Shown: positions 30,060-38,172 of the stretch, in pieces | Layout of the letters: every line of letters begins with the position of its first letter | Numbering within the stretch: position 1 is the stretch's first letter | DNA from: Planctomycetaceae bacterium | GTDB taxonomy: Bacteria; Planctomycetota; Planctomycetia; Pirellulales; UBA1268 | Assembly: GCA_947449135.1 (NCBI GenBank) | Contig: CANFQO010000016.1 | Location: 1-52,550, forward strand | DNA: 52,550 nt | Direction: 5' to 3' | Notes under the pieces: model-generated | What the model was told of the DNA's origin: nothing | The model's database searches: none | What the model saw: the letters and a program-made list of their open reading frames with translations, nothing else | Program-made: the position numbers and the translations under genes

Positions 30060-31010
30060 ATGAGTCGCCTTACTCGCTTTCTACGGTCAGTCTGCATGCC
30101 CCGCGTGCAGGCGTTGCGTGGTGATCTGCCGCCGATCGATCCCACATGGACGAGGGAGGAGTTGAAGCCGCCCCACGTGCTGCCGTTGCATGGTTACCTC
30201 CCGCCGCTCCAGCAACCAGGGTTTCCTGTTGCAGTCTGTTGGTCGGCGAAGAGCGGGTGCACGACGGTTTTGAAGTGGTTCCTCACCCAGAATGGCCTGC
30301 TTGACGAGGCACTCGCATATAACGACTGGATTCACGCCTATCGACAGGACAAATTGTTCGCAGCGAGCGACTACCTACGGGACTGCAATGCACTCTTCAA
30401 AAATAGCGACAGAAACACTGCCGTCATCAAGGTGATTCGCGATCCTACTACTCGAGCTGTTAGCAGCTTCCTGCACTTCCTGCGTTATGGTCATGACATC
30501 AAGCGTTGGTTCAATGGGGCGTCTCTGACGGACTGGAAGTCAGTTGTCGGAATCGAACATCAGGAAGGCCTGAGCTTTCGGCAATTTCTCGCGTATGTGA
30601 TAGCGCAGCAGCACAAAGGCTTACCACTCGACCCCCACTTTCATCCACAGTACGACTCACAACAGGATCCAATGGTCGACACCTATATTAGGCTGGAAGA
30701 CCTTTCGTGTGGACTAAGGGCGGTCGAGGCTCGCTACGGATTGCCCCATGTCGATGTGGAAAACCTAAGTGTTTCCGACCATCACAATCCGGCAAAAAAA
30801 GATCACGCCTGGCCCGTGAATGCCGCAACTGTGCCTGCCGATCAAAGCACCCTCGTTGAACTTGGAACGCCTCCGGCCAACGTTTTCTTCGATCCTGAAA
30901 CGCTGTCACTCATTCGGGCGGCCTATTGGACTGACTACGAGGCTTACGGACACCACTACGATACGGAGTCGGCAATGGATCTCCATGTCGGAGCGCGGCA
31001 AGCCGCCTGA
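30060..31010 (+). CDS. Sulfotransferase-like protein 3
   Basis: A 316-residue paralogue of the preceding gene. It has the same MSRLTRFLRSVC start, the same AVCWSAKSGCTTVLKWFL loop and RDPTTRAVSSFLHFLRYGHD. The main difference is an insert of about 20 residues after the N-terminus (around PPIDPTWTREELKPPH). ATG 30060 follows directly on the alignment of the two starts. The pair arose by tandem duplication followed by divergence, probably giving different acceptor sites. It ends GARQAA. Confidence 0.78.
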   Translation: MSRLTRFLRSVCMPRVQALRGDLPPIDPTWTREELKPPHVLPLHGYLPPLQQPGFPVAVCWSAKSGCTTVLKWFLTQNGLLDEALAYNDWIHAYRQDKLFAASDYLRDCNALFKNSDRNTAVIKVIRDPTTRAVSSFLHFLRYGHDIKRWFNGASLTDWKSVVGIEHQEGLSFRQFLAYVIAQQHKGLPLDPHFHPQYDSQQDPMVDTYIRLEDLSCGLRAVEARYGLPHVDVENLSVSDHHNPAKKDHAWPVNAATVPADQSTLVELGTPPANVFFDPETLSLIRAAYWTDYEAYGHHYDTESAMDLHVGARQAA

Positions 31011-31298
31011 ATCACGTTGTTTTAATCGAGACACACGATCGCGTTGCTGTGATTAGGCAGCCGTCTATCGGGCGGAGCGGATGGTCACAGTCTCGCTGCA
31101 TGCCTTGGTGCCGGCAGCGATAGCTCAGTCCCCATCCTACTGGCCAGCCTGTGCAGCCTGCCTGTTTTTACGACACGGAGCGACTCTGACGTTTGCGTTC
31201 AGTTTGCGGGCGCCGGATGCCGATAACAGCACAGGTCGTTGGTGTGTGGGCTGGCTGGTTTCAATAGGCCCCCACCATGGTCTTGGGGTCCACTATCC
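31011..31298. other. 288-base spacer, no gene recognised
   Basis: It separates the third sulfotransferase gene from the second GT4 gene. A weak AATCAC/GTGATT inverted pair follows the stop codon. I see no clear terminator or promoter. Confidence 0.3.
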
Positions 31299-32477
31299 AT
31301 GTTCGCCAACCGGCTTTGCTCGCAGCGGATTACCCAGCAGGCTCGGGCCGAACGGCCCCGCGTCGTGCTCGACCTCGAAAAACTGCGGCATGCCAACTGC
31401 GGGCTTGGCCGGTTCTGCCGGCACCTGGCCGAGGGCATCCTGGCGCTCGGCGAGAGGTCTTTCGATCCCGTGTTTTTCCTGCCGCAGACAATCCCGCAGG
31501 AGACTGTCCGGCACTTCCGAGCTGAGGGCGTCGAGCAGATCGAGGTGAGCCCCTGGCGGAAGGAGACATTCGCCAGCTTTTATCGGCCGTTCCTCGCGCC
31601 CTTCCAGCGGCGGCATCGCTATGACCTCTGGCACGTCACGAACCAGACAAGTAAATATCTGCCGCTCGATCCAACCGTGCCTGTCGTGCTCACGATCCAC
31701 GACCTGAACTTTCTCCACGACGCTCGGCACCAGGACCGGCCCGGGGCTGTGGCCCGCAAACTGGCCGACGTGCAGCGGAAGGTCGATAGGGCAACGGCGA
31801 TCGTCACCGACTCACGCTACGTGGCCGATGATGTCGCCGCCCACCTGCGGCTCGGCGGAAAACCGGTGCATGTCGTGTCGCCGGGCCTGCCCACTCCGCC
31901 CGTCGCTTCCGCCGTCGCTCCAGTGTGGGCACCTTCCGGCCGCTTTCTGCTCTCGATCGGCAACTGCCTGCCCCACAAGAATTTTCATGCGCTTTTCGAC
32001 CTCATTGAGCAGCTACCCGAGTTCGCGCTCGTGATCGCCGGCAAACGGGAGACTCCCTACGGGGAGCAGCTGGTCCGTGAAGTCGCCGCCAGGAATCTCG
32101 GGAGCCGGGTGACGCTCACCGGGCAGGTCTCCGACGGCGACCGACAGTGGCTCTACGAGCACTGCGACGCGTTTGCATTCCCGTCGCTCACCGAAGGCTT
32201 TGGGTTTCCGGTGCTCGAGGCGATGCAGTGCGGCAAGCCGGTGTTCATGTCCCGCCGCACGAGCCTGCCGGAACTGGGCGGGTCGCTCGGCTTCTACTGG
32301 GATTCCTTCGGGGCCGAGCACATGGCCGCCGTCTTCCATGCAGGCATGGCGGCCGTGTCGGCCATGCCGACCTTTGCGGCCGCGGCCCGGGCCCGGGCCG
32401 CCGAATTTTCCTGGGAGAACGCCGCCCGCGGCTACCTGCGGGTCTACCGCTCCATCCTCGACCCGGCGGCTGCCTGA
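31299..32477 (+). CDS. Glycosyltransferase family 4 protein (paralogue of 11614-12726)
   Basis: A 392-residue GT-B enzyme. It shares long blocks with the GT4 at 11614: VVLDLEKLRHANCGLGR, VPVVLTIHDLNFLH, LLSIGNCLPHKNFHALF, VSDGDRQWLYEHC and LTEGFGFPVLEAMQCGKPVF with the E-x7-E pair. Similarity extends to DNA level around 31955-31990, so the duplication is fairly recent or under strong constraint. As with its paralogue, a gmd-family gene follows. ATG 31299 is used. Unlike the first copy it ends with Ala residues (DPAAA). Confidence 0.85.
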   Translation: MFANRLCSQRITQQARAERPRVVLDLEKLRHANCGLGRFCRHLAEGILALGERSFDPVFFLPQTIPQETVRHFRAEGVEQIEVSPWRKETFASFYRPFLAPFQRRHRYDLWHVTNQTSKYLPLDPTVPVVLTIHDLNFLHDARHQDRPGAVARKLADVQRKVDRATAIVTDSRYVADDVAAHLRLGGKPVHVVSPGLPTPPVASAVAPVWAPSGRFLLSIGNCLPHKNFHALFDLIEQLPEFALVIAGKRETPYGEQLVREVAARNLGSRVTLTGQVSDGDRQWLYEHCDAFAFPSLTEGFGFPVLEAMQCGKPVFMSRRTSLPELGGSLGFYWDSFGAEHMAAVFHAGMAAVSAMPTFAAAARARAAEFSWENAARGYLRVYRSILDPAAA

Positions 32478-32529
32478 ACGGCCCCTCCGTCGGCCAAGCT
32501 ACCCTTTCGATCACCTGCGGGGACTTGCT

Positions 32530-33561
32530 ATGACCCCCTGTTCCATGACCCCTGCAACCCGCCTCCAGCCATCGCTCGCACGAACAGCCCTCATCTGCGG
32601 GATGGGTGGGCAGGATGGCAGCTACCTCGCAGCGCATCTGCTCGACCTCGGCTATACGGTCGTCGGCACCAGCCGCGATGCTCAGGCGAGCCGCTTTGAC
32701 GGGCTCACTCGGCTTGGCATCCGTGACCGCGTGTCAGTGGAGTCGATGTCGCTCGTCGACTTCCGCTCCACGATGCAGGTGCTCTCCCGCACACAGCCCG
32801 ACGAGGTCTACAACCTCGCCGGCCAGACCTCCGTGGGGCTCTCCTTCAACCAGCCCGTGGAGACCTTCGAGAGCATCGTCATCGGTACGGTGAATCTGCT
32901 CGAGGCGATCCGGATGCTCGGCCGACCGATCCGGCTCTACAACGCTGGGAGTTCCGAGATGTTTGGCAACACCGGCGACCAGCCGGCCGGCGAGACGACC
33001 GTGCTCAGGCCTTGCAGTCCCTACGGCATCGCCAAGGCCACGTCGTTCTGGCAGATCGCCCAGTATCGACAGTCCTACGCGATCGAAGCCTGCACCGGTA
33101 TTCTCTTTAACCACGAAAGCCCGCTGCGTCCGGAACGGTTCGTGACGCAGAAGATCGTGGCGGGCGCCTGCCGCGTGGCCGCAGGCGAACAGGATGTGCT
33201 GAGCCTGGGCGACCTCTCTGTCCGCCGCGACTGGGGCTGGGCGCCAGAGTATGTCGTCGCCATGCACCGCATGCTGCAGATGGAGACGCTCCAAGACTTC
33301 GTGATCGCCACCGGCCAGACGACGAGCCTCGAAGACTTTGTCCGTGAGGTATTCGCCAGCCTCGGCCTCGACTGGCGGAAGCATGTGGTCCGCGATCCGG
33401 CGCTCACCAGGCCTAGCGAGATCCTCTCAGGCCAGGCTGACACGTCCCACGCCACGGCACAGCTCGGCTGGACCGCGCGATCCCACATGAAGGATGTCGC
33501 GCGGATGATGGTGGAGGCGCGGCTTGCCTCACAGACCCCGGCGATCCGCCGCGCGGCCTAG
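32530..33561 (+). CDS. GDP-mannose 4,6-dehydratase family protein (second copy)
   Basis: A 343-residue relative of Gmd, with [19 protein letters not shown] as nucleotide-binding loop, YNLAGQTSVGLSFNQP, AGSSEMFG, SPYGIAKATSFW (Tyr-x3-Lys intact) and [19 protein letters not shown]. It is more diverged from gmd at 12866 than the two GT4 genes are from each other, so it may act on a different nucleotide sugar or be a GDP-4-dehydro-6-deoxymannose related enzyme. ATG 32530 was chosen because the upstream frame overlaps the GT4 gene. Its stop lies two bases from the convergent lnt stop. It ends AIRRAA. Confidence 0.85.
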   Translation: MTPCSMTPATRLQPSLARTALICGMGGQDGSYLAAHLLDLGYTVVGTSRDAQASRFDGLTRLGIRDRVSVESMSLVDFRSTMQVLSRTQPDEVYNLAGQTSVGLSFNQPVETFESIVIGTVNLLEAIRMLGRPIRLYNAGSSEMFGNTGDQPAGETTVLRPCSPYGIAKATSFWQIAQYRQSYAIEACTGILFNHESPLRPERFVTQKIVAGACRVAAGEQDVLSLGDLSVRRDWGWAPEYVVAMHRMLQMETLQDFVIATGQTTSLEDFVREVFASLGLDWRKHVVRDPALTRPSEILSGQADTSHATAQLGWTARSHMKDVARMMVEARLASQTPAIRRAA

Positions 33562-33563
33562 CG

Positions 33564-35198
33564 TCAGACGCCACGGCGGTGACGCCGCCAGCTCTCGAGG
33601 GCGATCGCAATCGCCAGGCCGCCGCAGACGATCGGGAATGTCTGGCCGATCCGGCTTGCCACTGTGCGGGCGTCGAGCAGCGGCACCTCTGCAACGAGCA
33701 CGTCTTCCACATGCAGCGGCAGCCGCGCTGGGATCGTGCCAAGCGGGGAGACCACGCAGGTCTCGCCCGTCGCGGCACACCGCAGCAGGCAGCGGCGGTT
33801 TTCCACCGCCCGCAGCTGCGAGAGCAGGCGGTGCTGCAGGAGCGTGAGCGTGGCCTTGAACGACGAGCCATTGATCAGCGAGAGCAGCACGTTGGCGGAA
33901 TTGTCGACGAGTGATTCGGCGGCGCTTGGCACCATGTCCTCGTAGCAGAGCATCACGCCGAGCCTCGCCTTGTCGCCCAGCGAGAGCACGTTGGCATCCG
34001 GTCCCACATCGAGGTTGTCGTCCATCGGAAAGTAGTGGCGGATCTCCGGCATCCAGTCGCAGCCCGGCACGTATTCGCCGAACGGCATCAGGTGCCGCTT
34101 GTGGTAGCGGCCAATGATCCGCTCCGACCCATCCACCAGGATTGCCGACTGGTAGAGGTCGGTGGGCCGCTCGGGATAGCCCCGGTAGATCTTGCCGCCG
34201 AACAGGAGCGGAGACTCAGGATCTGCCAGCGGCCGTAGTCCCCGCAGCGGTTCCCGCGACTGGTCGTAGACCTGCTGGGAATCGGCAAACGAAGTGAGCG
34301 CCTCCTCGTAGGATCCCCCACTACATTCCGGCCAGCAGATCAGATCGAAGGCGCCGGCGTGCTGCTCGCAGGCTTCTTTCGTGACCCTCTGCAGGGTTTC
34401 CGTGGCACCCTCCTGACTGGGGTCGACCTGCACGAGCGCCACGCTGAGCTTCGGCGCCGCGGCCATCCGCGCCGACCAGGTCTGCAGTGCCCAGCCCCCA
34501 TAAGCCAGATTGGCAACACAGACGGCGACTGCGGCCAGGCCGATCGCCGTCCACGGCCGGCCGCCGGTGCCGGAGAGCCGGCGGCGGATCATCTCGACCA
34601 CGAGGACGATCACACCCGCGTGAGCGTAGAGCACGAAGGTGGCGGCCTCCGGGCCGAGCAGGTCGACCGACTGGATCAGCGCGGGCCAGGCGATCTGGCT
34701 GTAGCCGAGCTTCCAGGGAAACACGCTCGTCACGAAGGCCTCCGAAGCGACGGCGACGAGTGCTGCGGGGAGCCAGGCGTTGCGGGGATCGGTGACCGTT
34801 CGACCGACGAACCAAAACGGCAGCGAGAGCCGCATGGCGTCCCAGAGCACGATCGGAACGGTGAAGGCCAGACCGATGGCGTAGCTTGTCCCTACAGAAT
34901 CGGCGAGCACCTCCGGCGACCAGTGGAATGCCGTGGCCAGTGCCAGTGCCGCCGCGGCGAGGACGAGCGCCTCCCCCCGCCAGCCCCTCAGGTGCGAAAG
35001 CACCAGCAGCGCGGCCGCCACACCGAGCCACTCGCAGGGCACGAGATCCTGCCAGAGCCACGGCACCGCGATCAACGCGGAAATCGCCAGAGCCACGAGG
35101 GCATCGATCCACCAGGGGGATCGGTTATCGACGACTTGATCTGGGCGAACATGCTCGTCGCGTGTCGGAACTGGCGGCTGGCGAACCGAAGCATTCAT
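33564..35198 (-). CDS. lnt: Apolipoprotein N-acyltransferase
   Basis: A 544-residue membrane enzyme that N-acylates the N-terminal cysteine of lipoproteins. The first 240 residues hold six or more hydrophobic segments; the rest is a nitrilase-like domain. The Glu-Lys-Cys triad is visible: WPECSGG near 295, RYHKRHLMPFGEYVPG near 370, and VMLCYEDMVP near 420. LLSLINGSSFKATLTLLQH replaces the usual LVNLTNDAWFG-like stretch, somewhat divergent but still Lnt-like. It is convergent with the second gmd-family gene. It is not functionally tied to the glycan locus. Confidence 0.85.
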   Translation of the reverse strand: MNASVRQPPVPTRDEHVRPDQVVDNRSPWWIDALVALAISALIAVPWLWQDLVPCEWLGVAAALLVLSHLRGWRGEALVLAAAALALATAFHWSPEVLADSVGTSYAIGLAFTVPIVLWDAMRLSLPFWFVGRTVTDPRNAWLPAALVAVASEAFVTSVFPWKLGYSQIAWPALIQSVDLLGPEAATFVLYAHAGVIVLVVEMIRRRLSGTGGRPWTAIGLAAVAVCVANLAYGGWALQTWSARMAAAPKLSVALVQVDPSQEGATETLQRVTKEACEQHAGAFDLICWPECSGGSYEEALTSFADSQQVYDQSREPLRGLRPLADPESPLLFGGKIYRGYPERPTDLYQSAILVDGSERIIGRYHKRHLMPFGEYVPGCDWMPEIRHYFPMDDNLDVGPDANVLSLGDKARLGVMLCYEDMVPSAAESLVDNSANVLLSLINGSSFKATLTLLQHRLLSQLRAVENRRCLLRCAATGETCVVSPLGTIPARLPLHVEDVLVAEVPLLDARTVASRIGQTFPIVCGGLAIAIALESWRRHRRGV

Positions 35199-35263
35199 CT
35201 CTCGGTTCTAATCACGACGAACGGCGGGCACAAACGGCAGCACTGTTTCTTTGGGGGCATGCA

Positions 35264-35331
35264 AACGAGCAGGCCGGACATCGCGGCGGGGTTGAAGCCC
35301 TCACCAGTGATGTCCGGCCTGTGGTCTCGTT
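35264..35331. terminator. Long hairpin between lnt and the small secreted protein gene
   Basis: AGGCCGGACATC (35271-35282) and GATGTCCGGCCT (35309-35320) are perfect 12-bp complements. The stem continues past a bulge with AACGAG (35264-35269) and CTCGTT (35326-35331). It lies 40-100 bases past the stop of the minus-strand gene at 35370. It probably ends that transcript, although no long T-run is present. Confidence 0.55.
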
Positions 35332-35342
35332 GTGGGCCTCGA

Positions 35343-35361
35343 GTTCCGGTTGTGCCGGAAC
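35343..35361. terminator. Short hairpin GTTCCGG-TTGTG-CCGGAAC
   Basis: A perfect 7-bp stem with a five-base loop, nine bases past the stop of the small secreted protein gene. It may act together with the larger hairpin next to it as a double terminator. Confidence 0.45.
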
Positions 35362-35369
35362 AACGGGGC

Positions 35370-35759
35370 TTAGAAAATCTTGCCCGGGGGGGAAAACGTC
35401 AGTGAGGTCGTGCTATTGTCGGTCTCAGCCGTCAGATACACGTACTGACTCTTCGGGAAGGTGTAGTTTAGGACGGGAGCGATGGCGGTCTGTGCCGTGT
35501 TCGCAGCCCAAGCCTGACTAGCCACCTTCTTCGTCGTAAACTGGGCCACGCCGTTCTGGTTGACGGTCTTGGCACCAGCAGCCCCAGTCGCAGCGCCAGT
35601 CTTCGCATTCACGAGCACCGGCTTGGAACCGATGTTCTTGATGCGAACGTACTGGTTGTTGCTCTTGGAGCTTCCACCGCTCCTGCCGCCGGCAAACGCC
35701 GCGTCAGTTGCAAACGCCAAGGCAGCGACCGCCAAGGCGAGGGAAAAGCTACGAATCAT
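35370..35759 (-). CDS. Small secreted protein of unknown function
   Basis: A 129-residue protein with a clear signal peptide (MIRSFSLALAVAALAFATDA, cleavage probably after AFA). GAGAGG precedes the ATG. The mature part is Gly/Ser/Asn-rich at first (GGRSGGSSKSNNQYVRIKN) and then Thr/Ala-rich with probable beta strands (LNYTFPKSQYVYLTAETD). No known domain is recognised and there are no cysteines. It lies 130 bases downstream of the DUF1559 pseudopilin on the same strand with two small hairpins between, so co-transcription is possible. Confidence 0.7.
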   Translation of the reverse strand: MIRSFSLALAVAALAFATDAAFAGGRSGGSSKSNNQYVRIKNIGSKPVLVNAKTGAATGAAGAKTVNQNGVAQFTTKKVASQAWAANTAQTAIAPVLNYTFPKSQYVYLTAETDNSTTSLTFSPPGKIF

Positions 35760-35825
35760 GAAAACCTCTCTTCGAAGGAAAGTCTTTCAAGTCACGACCG
35801 CATGAAGTGCTCATGCGACCGACCA

Positions 35826-35861
35826 CGGGTTGCCCCGTAATGTTGTGAGCGGGTTGCCCCG
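35826..35861. repeat. Twin CGGGTTGCCCCG hairpin repeats
   Basis: CGGGTTGCCCCG occurs at 35826-35837 and again at 35850-35861, 24 bases apart. Each can fold as CGGG-TTGC-CCCG. They lie between the stop of the DUF1559 gene and the start of the small secreted protein gene. The TTGCCCCG part also occurs in the 77-bp tandem repeat at the right end of the window. Confidence 0.55.
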
Positions 35862-35889
35862 CGATGTGTTGTGTGGTGAAACGGTCCTC

Positions 35890-36783
35890 TTAAAGACCGG
35901 CGGATTCGGTCTCCCCGCCGCTCTTCGTGCAGATGGCAATCAGGGACGGGGCATCGGTGCTTTCGCTGATGAACGTCACGTGGCCGTCGCCGAACAGGCC
36001 GTAGATGCCGCCGATGTGCAGGCTGCGGAAACCATTGTCGTTTTCGCCCGGCATGTTGATCACGCGGGCGTTGAGAGAACAGCAATTGGAGCCACACGCC
36101 CAGCCAGCGTCGCCCGACTTGCGGGTATCGGCGGCGCCAACCTGCTCCCGGTCGACGGCTTCGATCACGAGGAGCGTTTTCGACAGCCCGTCTGAGACCT
36201 GCGCCACAGAGGCCGGCAGGCGTGGCTGCTGGGAGGGAACCGTGCCCGGCACGTAGAGGGTTGTGCCGGTGGCGTAGAGCACGCCCGACGTCAGGAATTG
36301 CAGGTCCTTACCGTTGACGATCGCCAGTTGCTCGCCGTTGCGATTAATCGAGGACCCCAGCACCCCGGCGTAGTCCTGTTTGCCAGCGAACGACTTGATC
36401 CCGCTCGGACAGACATAGGTGGGAATCGTCAGGTCGGCGATGGCTGAATTGCCACCCACGTCGTCCCAGTGTTTCGAGTAGTCGATGCGGTCGGACACCG
36501 TCGATTGCTCGAGAAACGGCAGCACAAACGAGGACCAAGCGTGGTACCGCTCGCCGGCCTGATCATTCCCAGGTGGAAACCGCTTCTTGGCCTGTTCGTA
36601 GTTGCCCAGTGCCACGCCCATCTGCTTGAGATTGTTGGAGCACTGCATCCGCCGGCCCGCTTCACGAACCCGCTGTACAGCCGGCAACAGCAGGCCGATC
36701 AGCGTGCCAATGATGGCAATCACCGCGAGCAGCTCAACGAGCGTGAAGCCGCTCGGTACGGTGCGTGGGGCGATGGCTTTCAT
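35890..36783 (-). CDS. DUF1559 pseudopilin-like protein (H-X9-DG)
   Basis: A 297-residue protein of the planctomycete DUF1559 family. The type IV pilin-like N-terminus SGFTLVELLAVIAIIGTLIG carries the prepilin peptidase and methylation site. It is followed by a long hydrophobic helix and RMQCSNNLKQMGVALGNYE, a family hallmark. The C-terminal H-X9-DG motif is LHIGGIYGLFGDGHVTF. The ATG at 36783 places the leader peptide at the usual length. Such proteins are thought to be pseudopilins of a type II secretion-like apparatus; the ATPase at 4873 is a possible partner. Confidence 0.9.
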   Translation of the reverse strand: MKAIAPRTVPSGFTLVELLAVIAIIGTLIGLLLPAVQRVREAGRRMQCSNNLKQMGVALGNYEQAKKRFPPGNDQAGERYHAWSSFVLPFLEQSTVSDRIDYSKHWDDVGGNSAIADLTIPTYVCPSGIKSFAGKQDYAGVLGSSINRNGEQLAIVNGKDLQFLTSGVLYATGTTLYVPGTVPSQQPRLPASVAQVSDGLSKTLLVIEAVDREQVGAADTRKSGDAGWACGSNCCSLNARVINMPGENDNGFRSLHIGGIYGLFGDGHVTFISESTDAPSLIAICTKSGGETESAGL

Positions 36784-37012
36784 GGGGCTGCACTCTTTAG
36801 GGTCGATCAGGGCCCACACACTCTGGTAAGTTACGGAGGATACGCTGGGGATTTGGGGGTTCAAACGCGAAACATGATTTTCATGCAAAATTGGCTTTTG
36901 AGACGGTTTTCAGCCGGGGGAGAACAGAGCAGAAGACGGTAGGTAGTCGTTCGCAAGCCTTTTTCCTGCAGGGACTTACGTCTCGCGGATGAGGTTTTTG
37001 TGTTGCCGAGCG

Positions 37013-37813
37013 TCAGATGATCTTAAAGCTGGTCGCGGCGCCCGCGGCCAGCGGGTTGCCGGCCCGGTCCACGACGCCCGTTTTCGCGAAGGACAGGGTG
37101 AAGGTTCCCGGTTCCGCCAGGGTGAGTTGTTCCTGAAACGTAAATGTCCGTCCATCGGGGGACTGGGACATCGTGATCAATCCGACGTAAGCCCGGGCCC
37201 GAACGTCGTTGATGGGCAGGTTAGGTATCGCGACTCCAGACGACGTCCGTCCCGAGAGGATCAGGTTCGAGGCCCGCACCCCCGAAACCGGCTCGGAGAA
37301 CGTCACGATCGCGCGTCCATTGTCTCTGTCATAGGTCACGCTGGCTGTCGGCGGTGTGGGATCGACCGCCATCGACCAGGAGTTCGCCGTGCTCCACACC
37401 TGACCGGCGCCGACGGCGTATGCGGTGATGGTGTGGGCACCGGCGGAAAGCGGCCGGGCTGCGGGTGTGGCCAAGCTCCATCCCCCGCGAACGTTGGCCC
37501 TGGTGATACCGAGCAACTGTCCGTCGGCATACACGACCACACTCGACCGGGCGGGGGCCGCGCCAGCGAATGACGGCCGTGCCAGCCTGGTGATCCCGTC
37601 TCCCCGAATTCCCGTGTCGCTGGCTACCGCAAGCGCGACGGATGGCGGCGCCACAACCGGCGTCGATACCGTCAATGCCATCCGCTGCTCAAGCGACTCA
37701 AGGCCCGTCGGCACTGTCTGGCGCCGCCGGCCCCGTGAGGCGGCCTGTCGCCGGTGCCTTGGGCTCACTGATCGACCCAAGCTTAGAAGGGATCGCACGA
37801 AAGCGAATGCCAT
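37013..37813 (-). CDS. Secreted protein with LEPR-xLL-like N-terminus and Ig-like region
   Basis: A 266-residue protein. After a basic leader the sequence TGLESLEQRMALTVS resembles the planctomycete LEPR-xLL motif (LEPR-LLA type) found at the start of large surface proteins. Residues about 80-155 (SSVVVYADGQLLGI, AGAHTITAYAVG) look like a bacterial Ig-like fold, and about 155-265 (PTASVTYDRDNGRAIVTFSEPVSG, GTFTLSFAKTGVVDRAGNPLA) like another. Family members are often thousands of residues long; this one is short. It probably localises to the cell surface. Confidence 0.65.
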   Translation of the reverse strand: MAFAFVRSLLSLGRSVSPRHRRQAASRGRRRQTVPTGLESLEQRMALTVSTPVVAPPSVALAVASDTGIRGDGITRLARPSFAGAAPARSSVVVYADGQLLGITRANVRGGWSLATPAARPLSAGAHTITAYAVGAGQVWSTANSWSMAVDPTPPTASVTYDRDNGRAIVTFSEPVSGVRASNLILSGRTSSGVAIPNLPINDVRARAYVGLITMSQSPDGRTFTFQEQLTLAEPGTFTLSFAKTGVVDRAGNPLAAGAATSFKII

Positions 37814-38172
37814 GGATCACCTGTGTGGCGAGGACGGGATGGAGGGCTGGGCACTGGAAGCGGTCCGTCGCCACGCACAATGAGAACGAACCCATTCTCA
37901 ATGGAGTCAAAGCCGAGTCAAGAAAAATGGATCACCCAGGGCCGGAACGGACGTAAAGCTCGGCCCAGGGGACGTTTCCGCGGTCTGTCAGCCATCTTGA
38001 CCCCGGTGGACACGCAGGCCCGGTCTTCGTGAACCCGGGGCCGCAGGCTGCGGACTGCGGCTGTATGCGGGCAGAACGGGTGAACGTATGATCGCTTTCG
38101 CCTCGTTTCCCGTTGTTTCCTAGACCCCAACGCTTGCTTGCGGGCGGCTCCCCGCCTGACTGGATCACGACC
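37814..38172. other. 359-base divergent promoter region
   Basis: No convincing gene. It must hold promoters for the minus-strand surface protein and the plus-strand epimerase. The only clear structure is the TGAGAA-N8-TTCTCA inverted repeat annotated separately. Confidence 0.4.
37881..37900. promoter_or_regulatory. Inverted repeat TGAGAA-N8-TTCTCA, candidate operator
   Basis: The six-base arms are perfect and lie about 70 bases upstream of the surface protein start (37813, minus strand). The size and spacing fit a dimeric regulator site. It is not close enough to the Fur consensus to name a regulator. Confidence 0.3.

Noticed and set aside
31081-31548. Plus-strand frame of 155 residues overlapping the start of the second GT4 gene
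   Set aside because: Most of it overlaps GT4 coding sequence in another frame and the upstream part has no protein-like features or ribosome-binding site.
34359-35405. Long plus-strand open frame (348 residues) opposite lnt
   Set aside because: It is antisense to the lnt coding region, has no recognisable domain and an Arg/His/Gly-rich composition typical of GC-rich shadow frames.
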